NCBI GenBank assembly: GCA_010279815.1
Contig: QEOQ01000141.1
Coordinates: forward strand, 620,001 to 684,000
Reading direction: 5' to 3'
Length of the DNA: 64,000 nt
Source: Brachionus plicatilis
Taxonomy: Eukaryota; Rotifera; Eurotatoria; Ploima; Brachionidae
How positions within the stretch are numbered: position 1 is the stretch's first letter; every line of letters starts with the position of its first letter. A program made the translations under genes and the position numbers. The notes under the pieces were generated by a model, which saw only the letters and a program-made list of their open reading frames with translations, was not told the DNA's origin and made no database searches. Of the stretch, positions 32,501-44,000 are shown in pieces.

Positions 32501-35500
32501 CAATCGTTTAAAAATTGTGAGAAACTTTTGTAAATTGGGTCGAAAATAAGTTATTTTCTGACATTTGTTGTTAGTGAAGGCTCCGAAATTAAAAAAAAAT
32601 AAGACTCAATCAAAGCACCCTGGGCCATAAAATTGAGAAATTTGTTTACAAAATAAGATAATTATATGATCAAGCGTCATGCTGAATGGCTTTTAACCAA
32701 AATAAACAATTTCTTGATCAGAACTTGTTTAGAATATTCAGAAGAACCGGAAAGTTCTTAATCTTAGCAATCAATTTTATTTGAGAATTTTCTTTGTCTA
32801 AACATAAGCCTGAAATAAATTTAATTTTAAAATAAATTGGAAAAAAATTCTCATTTTAAATCATTTAAATGCTGAAATAAAGCTATTTACATAGCAATAA
32901 AAGGGATTTTACAAATATCTTTAATAGATCTTCATTTTTTTCATATTATTGCTGCATTTGGCAATAATTCTTTTTGACATGAAACATTTTAAAAAATTTC
33001 AAAAGTAATAAAGAAAAATTAAAAACCTCATGTTTTCAAGGGATCATGTATTTTACGCAAACAATTAATCTTCCTAGTTATTCCTATTTTTGTCGGTAGA
33101 GATTTTACTTTCTCAACATTTAGAGACTGTTCAAAAATAGCTCATATGATTCACGACTTAGTCGCTTTCTATTTAAGCGAATTTCGAAATATTCTCTAAT
33201 TATCATATTGTTAAAAAATATAAAATTAAAATTTTTGCTTAGGAAAAAAGTAATTTCTTTTCTGCAATTTGTCTGCCTGTTTCTTTTTCGGAATAAAACA
33301 GTGAATTTACCTATTTTACGAGAAATGTGGCAGATATACAATATTTTTCCATATATCCAGTAAAATGTGGAAAATAAAAATAGGTGGAAATAATTTTTCA
33401 TAAGTGAAATACTGGTAAATTTGGAATAATTTTGGTTTTTTTGATGGAAAAAAATTCAATTTTTGAGGTTCAAAGAGTAAGTAATCTGAGTGTCAGAACA
33501 GATCCGTAGCTCAAAAAGGTACTCAAATAATGTTTAAAAAATTTAATCAATATTAGCTAAAATAAATTAAAAAATTTATAGGATTTGGCTAAAAAATTAG
33601 AACTTGCAATAAAAATATAGATTTTATATATTTTTAATCAATAATTGATAATAACGTGAGGAATATTCAGCAGGGATTTCGCTGATTAAAGTTCTTTATT
33701 AGGCTTTATTTAAAAACAAATAAAATTTAAGTTTTTTTTTTGATGTAATTTTCAGTAACAAAAAATGTATTTTAAGTACAGGTTGAATTAAATTGGACCT
33801 GATTTAGGCCTTTAGAAATAATAGAAAAAGATCAGTTAATGATAAGAAAGTCTTGTGGGAATTTATTGGTGGTTAAATTGGGCTCTTAGTTATCATTCAT
33901 GGCTTGTCCCAATGGCTTTAAAATTTATGCGTCTTACTTAAATAAAGGCAAATAAGTGTGATGTAGGATGCTGATTTGATGAATCTATTTTTTCCAGAAA
34001 TGAAGCCGACAATTTTGTTCGATTTATAAAACTGTAATTACAAAAAATAAGGAGCTTAGCTAAAACGCTTTCTTAAAAAAAAAAACATATTCTCTCTAAA
34101 CTTGGTTAACCATGACATTAGTGGGATGGCTTGGAAATATTGTCTAAGTAGTTTACAGCTAAGATTTATTAAAAGGGAATTATCGATGATAGAAAATCTC
34201 CCATTATCCTGGAATCGATTTGAAAAATGATGAAAATCTAAAATAAAAAGTATCTAATTAATTATATCATTAATTTTCGAGTAGATATTCAGATTTGTTT
34301 CATTTTTTTTTCTTTTATTAAGCCGATGAGTTCGATAACGTAACTTTTGATAAGTACTTGGCAAAAGCACTCTGATAATTATCTAAAAAATATCATAATA
34401 AAATTTTCATTTGTAAGATTGAAAGAATCATAATTTTACCTTGGATAAAATTAACAACAAGGCTCATCGAATGCTGATATTTGTGCAGAGTAAATTTCTT
34501 AATCAAGTGGTTGTTCATCACATTAAAGTTATTGCAAAAATTTTCTTAATTTTCTTTGATGCAAAATTTTAAACACAGGATAGAGCCAATTTCAGCAAGT
34601 TGGAGTAATCGATTCAAAAAGTGAAATTAATTTCATATTTATTTTCAGGGCGCTTACAAAATGTAGCAAAATAAACAATCAGTTTATAAAGTGTTTGATT
34701 TAATTTTTTCAAAAAAGAATTTTCCCTAGTATTAAACCAACATCCGAATAAAGTAGAAATAATTTTAAATTTAATTTCTTCTTTTTTTTTCAATAACATG
34801 GTAACTTTTTGATCATAAATGGTGGCTGTTCAAAGCAGTTAGCTCATTTTTGTTGTTTTGTTTGCTCGTAGCTATCGATAATGTGAAACTACTTAATCAT
34901 TCAAGTTAATGACATGAAATTTTTTTCAAAAACTCGATTCAAAAGAGAAAATCAATTATAAAACTTTAGTTTGTTTCTATCAGCCATCGATTTTCAAAGA
35001 AATGACTCAAATTGTCGAGAAAATTAGGAATTAGATTAGGCATAAAATTAGGGAAAATTTGATAAAAAAAATTCGGTGTGCTACCAAAAACACTTTACTC
35101 AAGTCATGGGGTCTAGAAAAGTTATATTCTTAAAAAAATTTATCAAATACGGGTGGTTATTTAAACCAAAATTTATGGTAATAAATAAAGTTTATTTGGT
35201 TACAGCTCTTCATTTGATCATCTTCTTTCTAGCTTTCTAAATAAATTTTTGAAAAAGTTATAATTTTCAGAAATTATTAAGGAACAAAAATTTCATTTTT
35301 GATTAACGATGAAAAAATGATGCAAAATTCTTGGCTTAAGATTTTTAGGAAAATTTTTGATTTATCAAACATAAATAACAAATAATTAAAGCAAACAAAA
35401 GTATCTTGGGTTATCAAGAAGTATTAAAAAAATCGAAATTTTTTCGAACCACAATTATGATCGATTTGATATTCAATTGCTATAATTTTATACTCAAGCG

Positions 35501-36123
35501 GTCTAGAATTTTATTTTTGAATTGTTTAAAAATTGATTTATTATTTCATAAAATAAAAATTTAATTTAGACTTCAATTGTTTGAGATATCTATTTCCTAA
35601 GAAGTAAATCTTAATTATGGAGCATTGAATAAGAAATTTAGAACCGAGTTAAAGCAAAATTTAGAGCTCAAAAAAATATTTTAAAATTAAATGGATTTGG
35701 ATTTAAAGTGATAAATTAAAATTTCTGATCAATTTTTGAGGAGCGCAAAAAATTGAAATACGAAATTCGATTCCATTGAAAAATAACAGATGACAATTCT
35801 TTTTTCGATAAAAAATTATGATTTCAATATTTTTTATTATTTTTAAGCTCCACCATCTGCATTAGAATTACATAGTACAAATTGTAAATTTGATCACAAG
35901 TCTTGTTGAGTCTTAAGTGTAACTTTAGCAGGATCATGATTTTAATTATTTCTTAATTCTAATTCAATAATGTGATTTTTTTTAATTTTTAACTTCGATT
36001 TAATTCAAGGATTTATTATTAGATTATCAATAAAAATTGATTTATTTCTTATAATTTTTGACTTCATTTTCTAATAAACTTCAAATAAGTAAAACTAAAT
36101 AATTTAAGCATTGTTAAATAGAT
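29551..36123. other. Gene-poor AT-rich stretch
   Basis: No exon with a recognisable motif was found on either strand. Small less AT-rich islands exist (about 30255-30280, 31198-31215, 34120-34160). Longest frames are under 95 codons and look random. Confidence 0.4.
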
Positions 36124-36240
36124 TGCATTGCAAACAAAAAGTCAGCCAGTAAATCAACGAAACTTTTTAAATTAATTTTTTACAAATTTAATTTATTAAT
36201 AAGATTTGATAATTATCTAATGGATGCTAATTGATTACTA
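36124..36240. repeat. Direct repeat, copy 1
   Basis: About 80% similar by eye to 36899-37020, including the shared string ttaataagatttgata. The LINE fragment at 36416-36640 lies between the copies. Confidence 0.65.
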
Positions 36241-36415
36241 ATTAAAAAAAAACTCTTGTTCAATGGTGCTTACTGAATATATTAAGGAAAATACTGATCT
36301 AAACCTAAAATTTGCGGTAATAAAAGTCAAAAAAGATACAGTCAAGTTTCGATTTTGAGAAATAAATTTAAAAAAATTGAATTACTTTTCATAAAACCAA
36401 AATGAGTCCTTAAAT

Positions 36416-36640
36416 TTGAACAAGTGGAATAAAGTTTTTCAAATTTTTTTCGAATCATTTGTACTGAATTTCCCAAAGTTTTTTGATAAACATTTTGATT
36501 CTAAATTTAATTTTAGCTCTATGATTGATAAAATCGAGAAACTCTGCAATTCAAGGTTAAAATTAAATAAGATTTTGTTTAACAAAAATAAGATTCTTAA
36601 TTATAAAACTAGCTTTAATCGACTTTTTCGATTTGGGTAA
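36416..36640 (+). mobile_element. LINE fragment (post-RT region)
   Basis: The plus-strand frame contains FDSKFNFSSMIDKIEKLCNS followed by RLK. It matches in spacing the LINE B segment LDSKFTFSQMVDELKERCNS followed by RLN (near 19400-19480). This is the thumb region of a CR1/jockey-like element. Only about 75 codons remain. Confidence 0.6.
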
Positions 36641-36898
36641 GCAATATGTTAGACTGAGTAATTATGTTCCCTTGGTGGTCAAACTGGTGTAGGAATACAA
36701 AAAGGGTATTTCGAGATATATATAAAAACCGATATCATTTTTTAATTGATACCGTAATGTTTCCGTACTTGTTTATTCGCAGAATCGTTCATTAACTAAA
36801 CATATAGTACCTGCTATTACTTATTAAAAATTATTTATTTTAAATCTTAAAGGAGCTTTAGCTTAGCGTATAGATAAGCAAAAAATTGCGTAAACAGT

Positions 36899-37020
36899 TT
36901 GCATTCAAACCAAAAAGTCAGTCATAATCAGCTAAACATTTAAAAATTAATTTTTAATTAATTTGATTCATTAATAAGATTTGATAAAATTATCTATCTT
37001 CATGAATGCTAATTAATTAC
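36899..37020. repeat. Direct repeat, copy 2
   Basis: Counterpart of 36124-36240; see that entry. It is preceded by a stretch (ctttagcttagcgtatagataagc) absent from copy 1. Confidence 0.65.
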
Positions 37021-38004
37021 TTATATAATTTTTATAATTATTAAACAGGGTGCAAAAGCAGATTCAAATAAATATAATGTGACTTTTAAAAACTCAGTCA
37101 ATTATCAAAATTAAAAAAGTCATTTGAGATATGAATTTACTTTAAATATTTGATCCAATTTGAGCTAAAAGCAGTCTAGGTAGTATTATTAAAAAAATTT
37201 GTGACTTGTTTGCCAAATTTATCATATTTTAGGCAGCTTTTTTTAAGTATTGAGAATTTTCTAATCAAGTAAAATAAAACAGAAAACAAATTAATTTTCA
37301 GGTTTGGATCTACTCAAGATTATCCTTAGAATGACAAATAATTAATTGTTTATCAAAATAAACTCGTGATCAAACCGCTTTTAGTATATGTTTAATACCA
37401 CCAATTCAATAATTTTCATGATTAATCATTACTTTTTTTCTGATAAATAGCATTTAAAATAAAGCGAAATTTTTAATTCAAAACGAATCAAGTTATTTAT
37501 GTCACTGTTATTTTTCCAGCTTATTTATGATTATCTAAACAAAATTAACTAAAAAAATTATCGATTAGTTTTTTCGGCTAGAACATTTGGTCTAAAGCCT
37601 GTCTTTAAAATAAAATATATTTTATTAGTTATTTGTTTTTAAGTATTGAAAAAAGCCAAAATAAAACTTTTGCTTGGGTCAATATATGAGAATTTATTTT
37701 GAGTTTTTTGTTTGTAAATTTTAAATTGACAAATTCATTGAATAATATTTATTGATGGTTTAAATAATTAAAAATAACTAGAAAAATTATTTTCACACAA
37801 CAACAAAATCATAAATAAATTTGAGCAAATATTAGATTATTCATTTGATAAGTACACCCTGTTGTTTCATTTTCTTTTATCGATCTCTTCGATTTACCGA
37901 GTTTTGATTAAACCTAAATCTTTAGAAAAAATCGAGTTACTTTTGTTTCAAATAAAATTCTCAATACCTGTTGTTTCAAAAAATCCAGCGAAGCGAATTC
38001 TATA
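37021..38004. other. Region upstream of the Cav3 gene
   Basis: No coding frame. The last 100 bp hold an acceptor-like ...aaaaaatccag ending at about 37989, about 31 nt before the Cav3 ATG. This suggests an upstream 5'-UTR exon or a trans-splice site. Confidence 0.35.
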
Positions 38005-38028
38005 ATGCCGTTTGAAGAATATGGATAA
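38005..38028 (+). promoter_or_regulatory. Short upstream ORF overlapping the Cav3 start
   Basis: ATG at 38005 opens a 7-codon frame ending TAA at 38026-38028, overlapping the Cav3 ATG at 38021 in another frame. If the transcript includes it, it would reduce initiation at the main start. Confidence 0.4.
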
Positions 38029-41000
38029 ATTTAGTATCAAAAATTTTAGACAAATTAAATCAACAATTGATGAAGACTGTAATTGTAAATCTATGAAAAT
38101 TTTGAATCAAAACTCCAATGCATTACGGCATAATACAGACAAATATCAACCAAACACCAATTTCCTCTCCGGTTTTAGTAATCAAGAGAAAACAAATGAT
38201 TTCATGAAATCTCCGACAAATTCCATCTCATCTAGAAATTCGAAGCAGAGAGTTTCTGGCGACAGAATGAACTTTCGTTTTGACAGAGACAAAAATCAGT
38301 GCAACCAAGATGAGCAAGAAGACGAACTTCTTTTGGACAAAAGAAGAAAGCTAAATCAAAACGACACCTCGTTTGATTCGAATGGTCTGAAAAAAAAGAT
38401 AAATAAAGAGCTCAAAAGCCGGTCTAGCGAGCGAGAATACAGCGAAATAGCCAATGATGACGAGGAAGATGATGATGATGAAGAACGAGACCAGGTCATG
38501 TTCACAGGTTATGTACCCATAGCGCTTAAATACTTCTCGCAGCAGTCTAAACCTCGATACTGGTGCTTAAAGATGATCACATCACCATGGTTCGAACGAG
38601 TCAGCATGCTCATCATTATTATCAATTGTATCACATTAGGCATGTATCAGCCTTGTAATGACAACCCATGTACTTCGACCAGATGCACAATACTTACACA
38701 AATAGACCATTTGATTTTTATATTTTTTGCCGTCGAAATGTTGATCAAAATTTTGGCCATGGGTTTTTATGGAAATGAAACTTACATGGCTGACTCTTGG
38801 AACAGACTTGATTTTTTTATAGTTCTTGCTGGGTAAGTCAAATTGGGTCTTTTTTTTTTAATTTAATTTTATTCTTAAAGAACATTTGAATATGCTGTGG
38901 CGTCAGAAAATTTAAGTTTGTCAGCAATAAGAACTGTGAGAGTGCTCCGGCCATTGAGAGCCATCAATAGAGTACCAAGTAATTATTAAAAATCAAATTG
39001 AATATATAACTTTTTCATAAATAATTTACTTTAGTAAAAATGAAAAAAAAAACTTAAGAGTCTTAATTTTATCTTAATATTAATCTTTATTGACGAAATC
39101 TATTCATTAAACTTTATGGTAAAATCCTGATTTAATTTCATTCCCAAATGGGATCTTGAAAAGATTTCATTTTTTATTGAATTTTATTTTTTGACAAAAA
39201 TTTACCATTAATTACATGAATTTACGTAAAATTAAGTAAAATATACCAGACTTGTTTTTAAGTCACAAGTCTTAAGTCAAGTCAAGTCAATGACTTGATA
39301 AATCCAAATTTGATACCAATAAAGTAGTTGCTTCCAAATTCCTGGCTGTTAATCTTGATCTATGTGGACTGTTAATGTAGCCAGATTTAGAAAAAAAATC
39401 TTTCAACTGGTCCTGATGAAGCAGGTATTGGTAAAAATTTTAGTTCAAGTCATAACTTTGACTTAAATTTTTGTGTCTTAGACTTAAAACTGTGACTTTT
39501 AAACAAGTCTGAAATATACTAAAACTAATTTTTGGTTTGAAAAATAAATAAAAAAAATCTATTTTTTTGGAATAATGATTTTTTACGTACATTTACATAT
39601 AATTACAATGATCATATTAACACAAGACTCCAAGGAAAAATTTATCATTTTTTTTACTTTTTTTTGTTTATTTTGTTGTAAAGCGCACAAATCTTAATGA
39701 CTAGAAAATTTAAATTTGGATTATTAAAAAAAAAATCTAAAGATCTATTATATTAAATATTTAAGTCTTTGAAGAAATTGGTAAAGCCACTTATTAGCTA
39801 TAAATAAGTAAATTAAAACTGATCATACTATTTTAATAAATTTTTACTTTCTAATTTTGATTATGCTTTTTTTTAACATTTTATGACAGTTGCTTGATCA
39901 ATAATTTTTTGCTACTGAATAGTTCACACCCAAAATTCTTAAAATTATTTCAAAAAATTTAAAAAAATTTTAAAAAATTTAAAAAATTTTTTTAACTTAA
40001 AATCAAATTAGTATTTTTTTGGATTTTTTAATTTTAAACATCGTCTTTATGACGTAAATATTCTATGCAATCTAACAAAACCTTGAGTTCAAAAACTCTA
40101 AAATTATTTTAAAATGACACATCACTATTTTTTTTAATTACAAATTAAAGATTCTTAATTTAAGTCAAAATTCTTAAACAAAAGATTATTTTTATGTTTT
40201 GGCAATCATAAATATAAAAACCATAAGATCGAACGTAGGCTTTTTCAACATTATCATGGTTTTCTGTGGGTTGCCATTTCTTAAAAAAAAAAAATTTTGA
40301 GATTACCCTAACAAAGCGGAATCCAAAATGCGGGAAAAAGAATACGTGGCCCAAATTCGGCCAAAAATTCAAAAATAAATTTTTATTCCATTAATCATAT
40401 AATAAAGAGCCGAATTTCCGCTTTCCACCGAAATTTTAATGAAGAATTGGGTATTTATTCTTCAAAATAAATAAAATAATATTTAATTTTTAAATAAATC
40501 AATCATTAAATATAATTTAAAAGTAATAAATAATTAATAAAATAATTTATTTAGAAATTTAAATGAACTTAAAAAGAGGAAAAATTTTTCAATTAGCCAA
40601 GTTAAAGTTAGGTTATCAACAGATCTTTTTTTGTAATTTAATTTTACAAGTTCGTATTTTGTTTAAATTTATTACAATTTTAGAAATAAAATAAAATACA
40701 GGAAACATTTATTTTTATTTCCTATTTTAAGTTTCTTTCTTTAAATGTTTGACTTAAATTTTGTAAAAATTTAAAAAATATTTTTTTATTTTTCTTACGG
40801 TTTCATTTTAATTTGATCATTTTTCATTAAGAGCAGTTTTAATTAAAGTTTATTTTTTATTAAGGTATGAGAATTTTGGTTATGCTTCTTTTGGATACCT
40901 TGCCAATGCTCGGAAATGTGTTACTTTTATGTTTTTTTGTTTTCTTTATTTTCGGTATTATCGGAGTTCAGTTATGGAAAGGCATTCTGCGTAATCGATG

Positions 41001-44000
41001 CTTTTTTGACTATAATCACACTTCAATGAGCGATTTTTTAGACGAATCATTCAAAAATACCTACTACAAACCCGAACATGTAGATAGCTTTATATGTAGC
41101 CAAGGAAATGGAGGTATAACTACGTGTGCTGATATTCCACCGTTTATTAACAACTCTCGTATATGCAATTCAACAATAGACATTCTGCGCTCACCGGCAA
41201 GCAACTCAAGCCATGCTTGTATTAATTGGAATCATTATTATTCCAAATGCCGTCCCAGCGATAAAAATCCTTTCCAAGGAGCTATTTCTTTTGACAATAT
41301 CGGATACGCTTGGGTTGCTATTTTTCAGGTATTTTGAAAAAAAAATTATGAAAAAATAAATCCTTAGTCTTGGTAAAGATTATCAGTTTGGAAAGTTGGG
41401 TGACAATTATGTACTTTATCCAAGATGCTCACTCGTTTTGGAACTGGGTCTATTTTGTTTTTTTGATTGTTGTAAGTTTTAAAATTATATTAGGAAAAAA
41501 ATTGACTTAGAAAAAATTAATTATCGAAAGATTGGTTCCTTTTTTATGATCAATTTGTGTCTAGTCGTAATTGCTACACAATTTTCCGAGACCAAAAAAC
41601 GTGAAACAGAACGAATGATCGCAGAACGGCGCCGTTTTTCTCGTTCAAGCAGCACTTTGCTTAGTGATTCTGGAGGTGAACCAGGGAGTTGTTGGGAAGA
41701 GCTTCTCAAGTATTCTGGGCATTTGTTCCGCAAGACCAAAAGACGCATCTTGCGCAAATATAATCAGTACAAAAATAGCAGCAGAAAAGTACTACATTTT
41801 TTAATTTTTATTTAAAAAATAAAAAAAAATTTTCTTTAGAGCATAAGTGAAAAAACGCTAAAATTAAATAAAAAATCAACAATTAAGGACGATTCGTCCA
41901 GAATTCTTTCAAACAATTTAGACGCTAACCAAGTTAATCTGAACTGTAGGTGTAAGTGTCACCTAAATACCAGCACCTGTAATCAACTAGAGCTCGATTC
42001 TGTAAAAAGTTCAAACAATGAAATGTTTCTGTCCCACCATTCTGCTCTTGAATCCAGTTCAAATCAGGTCTTAAATCAATCTTTTGACATTGATTCCAAT
42101 AGTGATATGATTCCAGAGAAGCAAATAGTATCGGCTGGCGAAAAATGTCCGGTATGCAGACAAACAAAAAAATTTGACATTATTCACAAAAAAACGCTAA
42201 ATCTAAATGATTCGGCTATTTTATCTTTTTCAATAAATTCAAATAATTCTAAAGCTTTAAATCGCAGTGCACACAATGAAGTTAAATATTTCAAAGAAAA
42301 TTGTTCCAATCTTCCAATGGACAACCAAGAGTATTTCTATTGCTATTCAACGATTCTTGCCCCACAGATACTAACCAATTCGAATTTGAGCGACAGTGGT
42401 TGCTTGAGGGAAAATGTGGAACCTGATGCAAACAGACAAATCGATGGAACCGAGCGAAGAACAAGGAACAAGCTACGAAAAGCAAAGCAAACTAAAAATC
42501 AAAATTGTTGCTTATCATGTTTTTGTTGTTGTTCAAATCTATTAGCAAAAACAAAGTTATGTATTTTTATGAATATAATAAATACAAAAGTAAAAAATTT
42601 TGTCGATGGAAACTTTTTTCAAAGAGCTATTTTATTCTCAATATTAATTAATACGTTTTGCATGGGAATTGAGCATCATCAACAGGTAATACTTAATTTT
42701 AGAAAATAGAAAATTTTTTCTAATTTTTTTACTAAAACCTATGATCAAATTTTTTTATTTCATATTTTTGAGAAAATATTTAACAACAGTTAAAAATGCA
42801 ATCATTTTTCCCTGTGACGAAGTCTTAGAGTGTTGATTGTTAAATTTTTTTTAAAAATCTTTTACGATATGATGAAAGCTAATTTTTTCGATTAAAAGAA
42901 AATTTTAAAAAATCTCAAGACTATCTAGTTTAAAAATTTAAAGGAAAATAATTAAAATGGCTTTCTGATTTAACGAATTTTCTTCTTTCCTTTTTTTAGG
43001 AATAATTTCTTTTTCTAAATATTTTATTTTTTTTTCGAAAGATTTTTAAAAATATTCTTAAATATCAAAAGTCATTTATGCTCATAATAAACAGATATGA
43101 AATTATTGAATTCGAAAGTAATAAAGAATTTCAAATTAGATTTCGATCAATTTAATGTACTCAATAGATGCATAAAGAGGGTAAAATAAATCTAAATGGC
43201 AATTTAGCACCTGCACATATAAAAATTATTTGAAAATTTTAATAAAAGTAAAAATTATTTTAAAAATTTTGCGGCCTGCAGTTAAGACTTAACTTATCCA
43301 AAGCGGTTTTAGCTTTAAAAATATTGGTTTCAAAAAAGAAGTGTAGTAGGAAACCCAAGGCAAAATTTTATTAATAAATGATTTTTTATAAAACATAAAT
43401 GTTTTCTGTTTAATAGTATGTATATATATTTTTGATTTGACTTAGTCCTTTTTTTTATTTCTAATACAAATGCTTTTAAATTAAATTAAAAGATACTAAA
43501 GAAAATAGATTGCCAAAATACGATATTTTGCCAATAAGCTTTAGTTTTAGTCTTTTCTTCTAAATACCATTTTAAAATAATATAATTTTATTAATATATG
43601 AAATGATGTAAAATTATCAAATAATAAATTTAAAAATTTTTTGTTGCTGCAAATCCCGTAAAAGCTTTGCATGTACAGAATTAGGTTTCACTTCGTTATG
43701 GTATAAAATGGTTTAGTTAACATGAAAATTTTTAATCAAAGATGAATTTAAAAAATCTTTTTGACAAACTTTATTTTCTATATTAAAGTGAAATAAACAA
43801 ATTTTTGGCAAAGTGAAGTTTGTGATAACATTTTCATGATGATCCTCAAAAATTATAACTAAAAAAAGATTTATTAGATACTATTGCTTTTAAATTCTAC
43901 TGCAGAAGAAAATTTTCAAAGTAAAGATTCGATGTTAAATTGAATTTGTTATATCTGCAAATCTTTGCAAAAATTTTATGCATGCAGAATTATACTCAAT

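Noticed and set aside
33120..33401. 93-codon minus-strand frame
   Set aside because: Composition is that of random AT-rich translation, with no splice or promoter context and no motif.
36843..36925. tRNA-like fold (gctt...aagc D-arm and gtttgcattcaaac T-arm)
   Set aside because: The acceptor ends do not pair and no anticodon stem forms; the related repeat copy at 36124 lacks the D-arm part.
38457..38484. gatgatgat run in Cav3 exon 1 as a microsatellite insertion
   Set aside because: It is in frame and encodes an acidic Asp/Glu stretch within a charged N-terminus, so it is ordinary coding low complexity.
41521..41757. Minus-strand frames opposite Cav3 exons 5-9
   Set aside because: They mirror conserved exons on the sense strand and show no protein family of their own.
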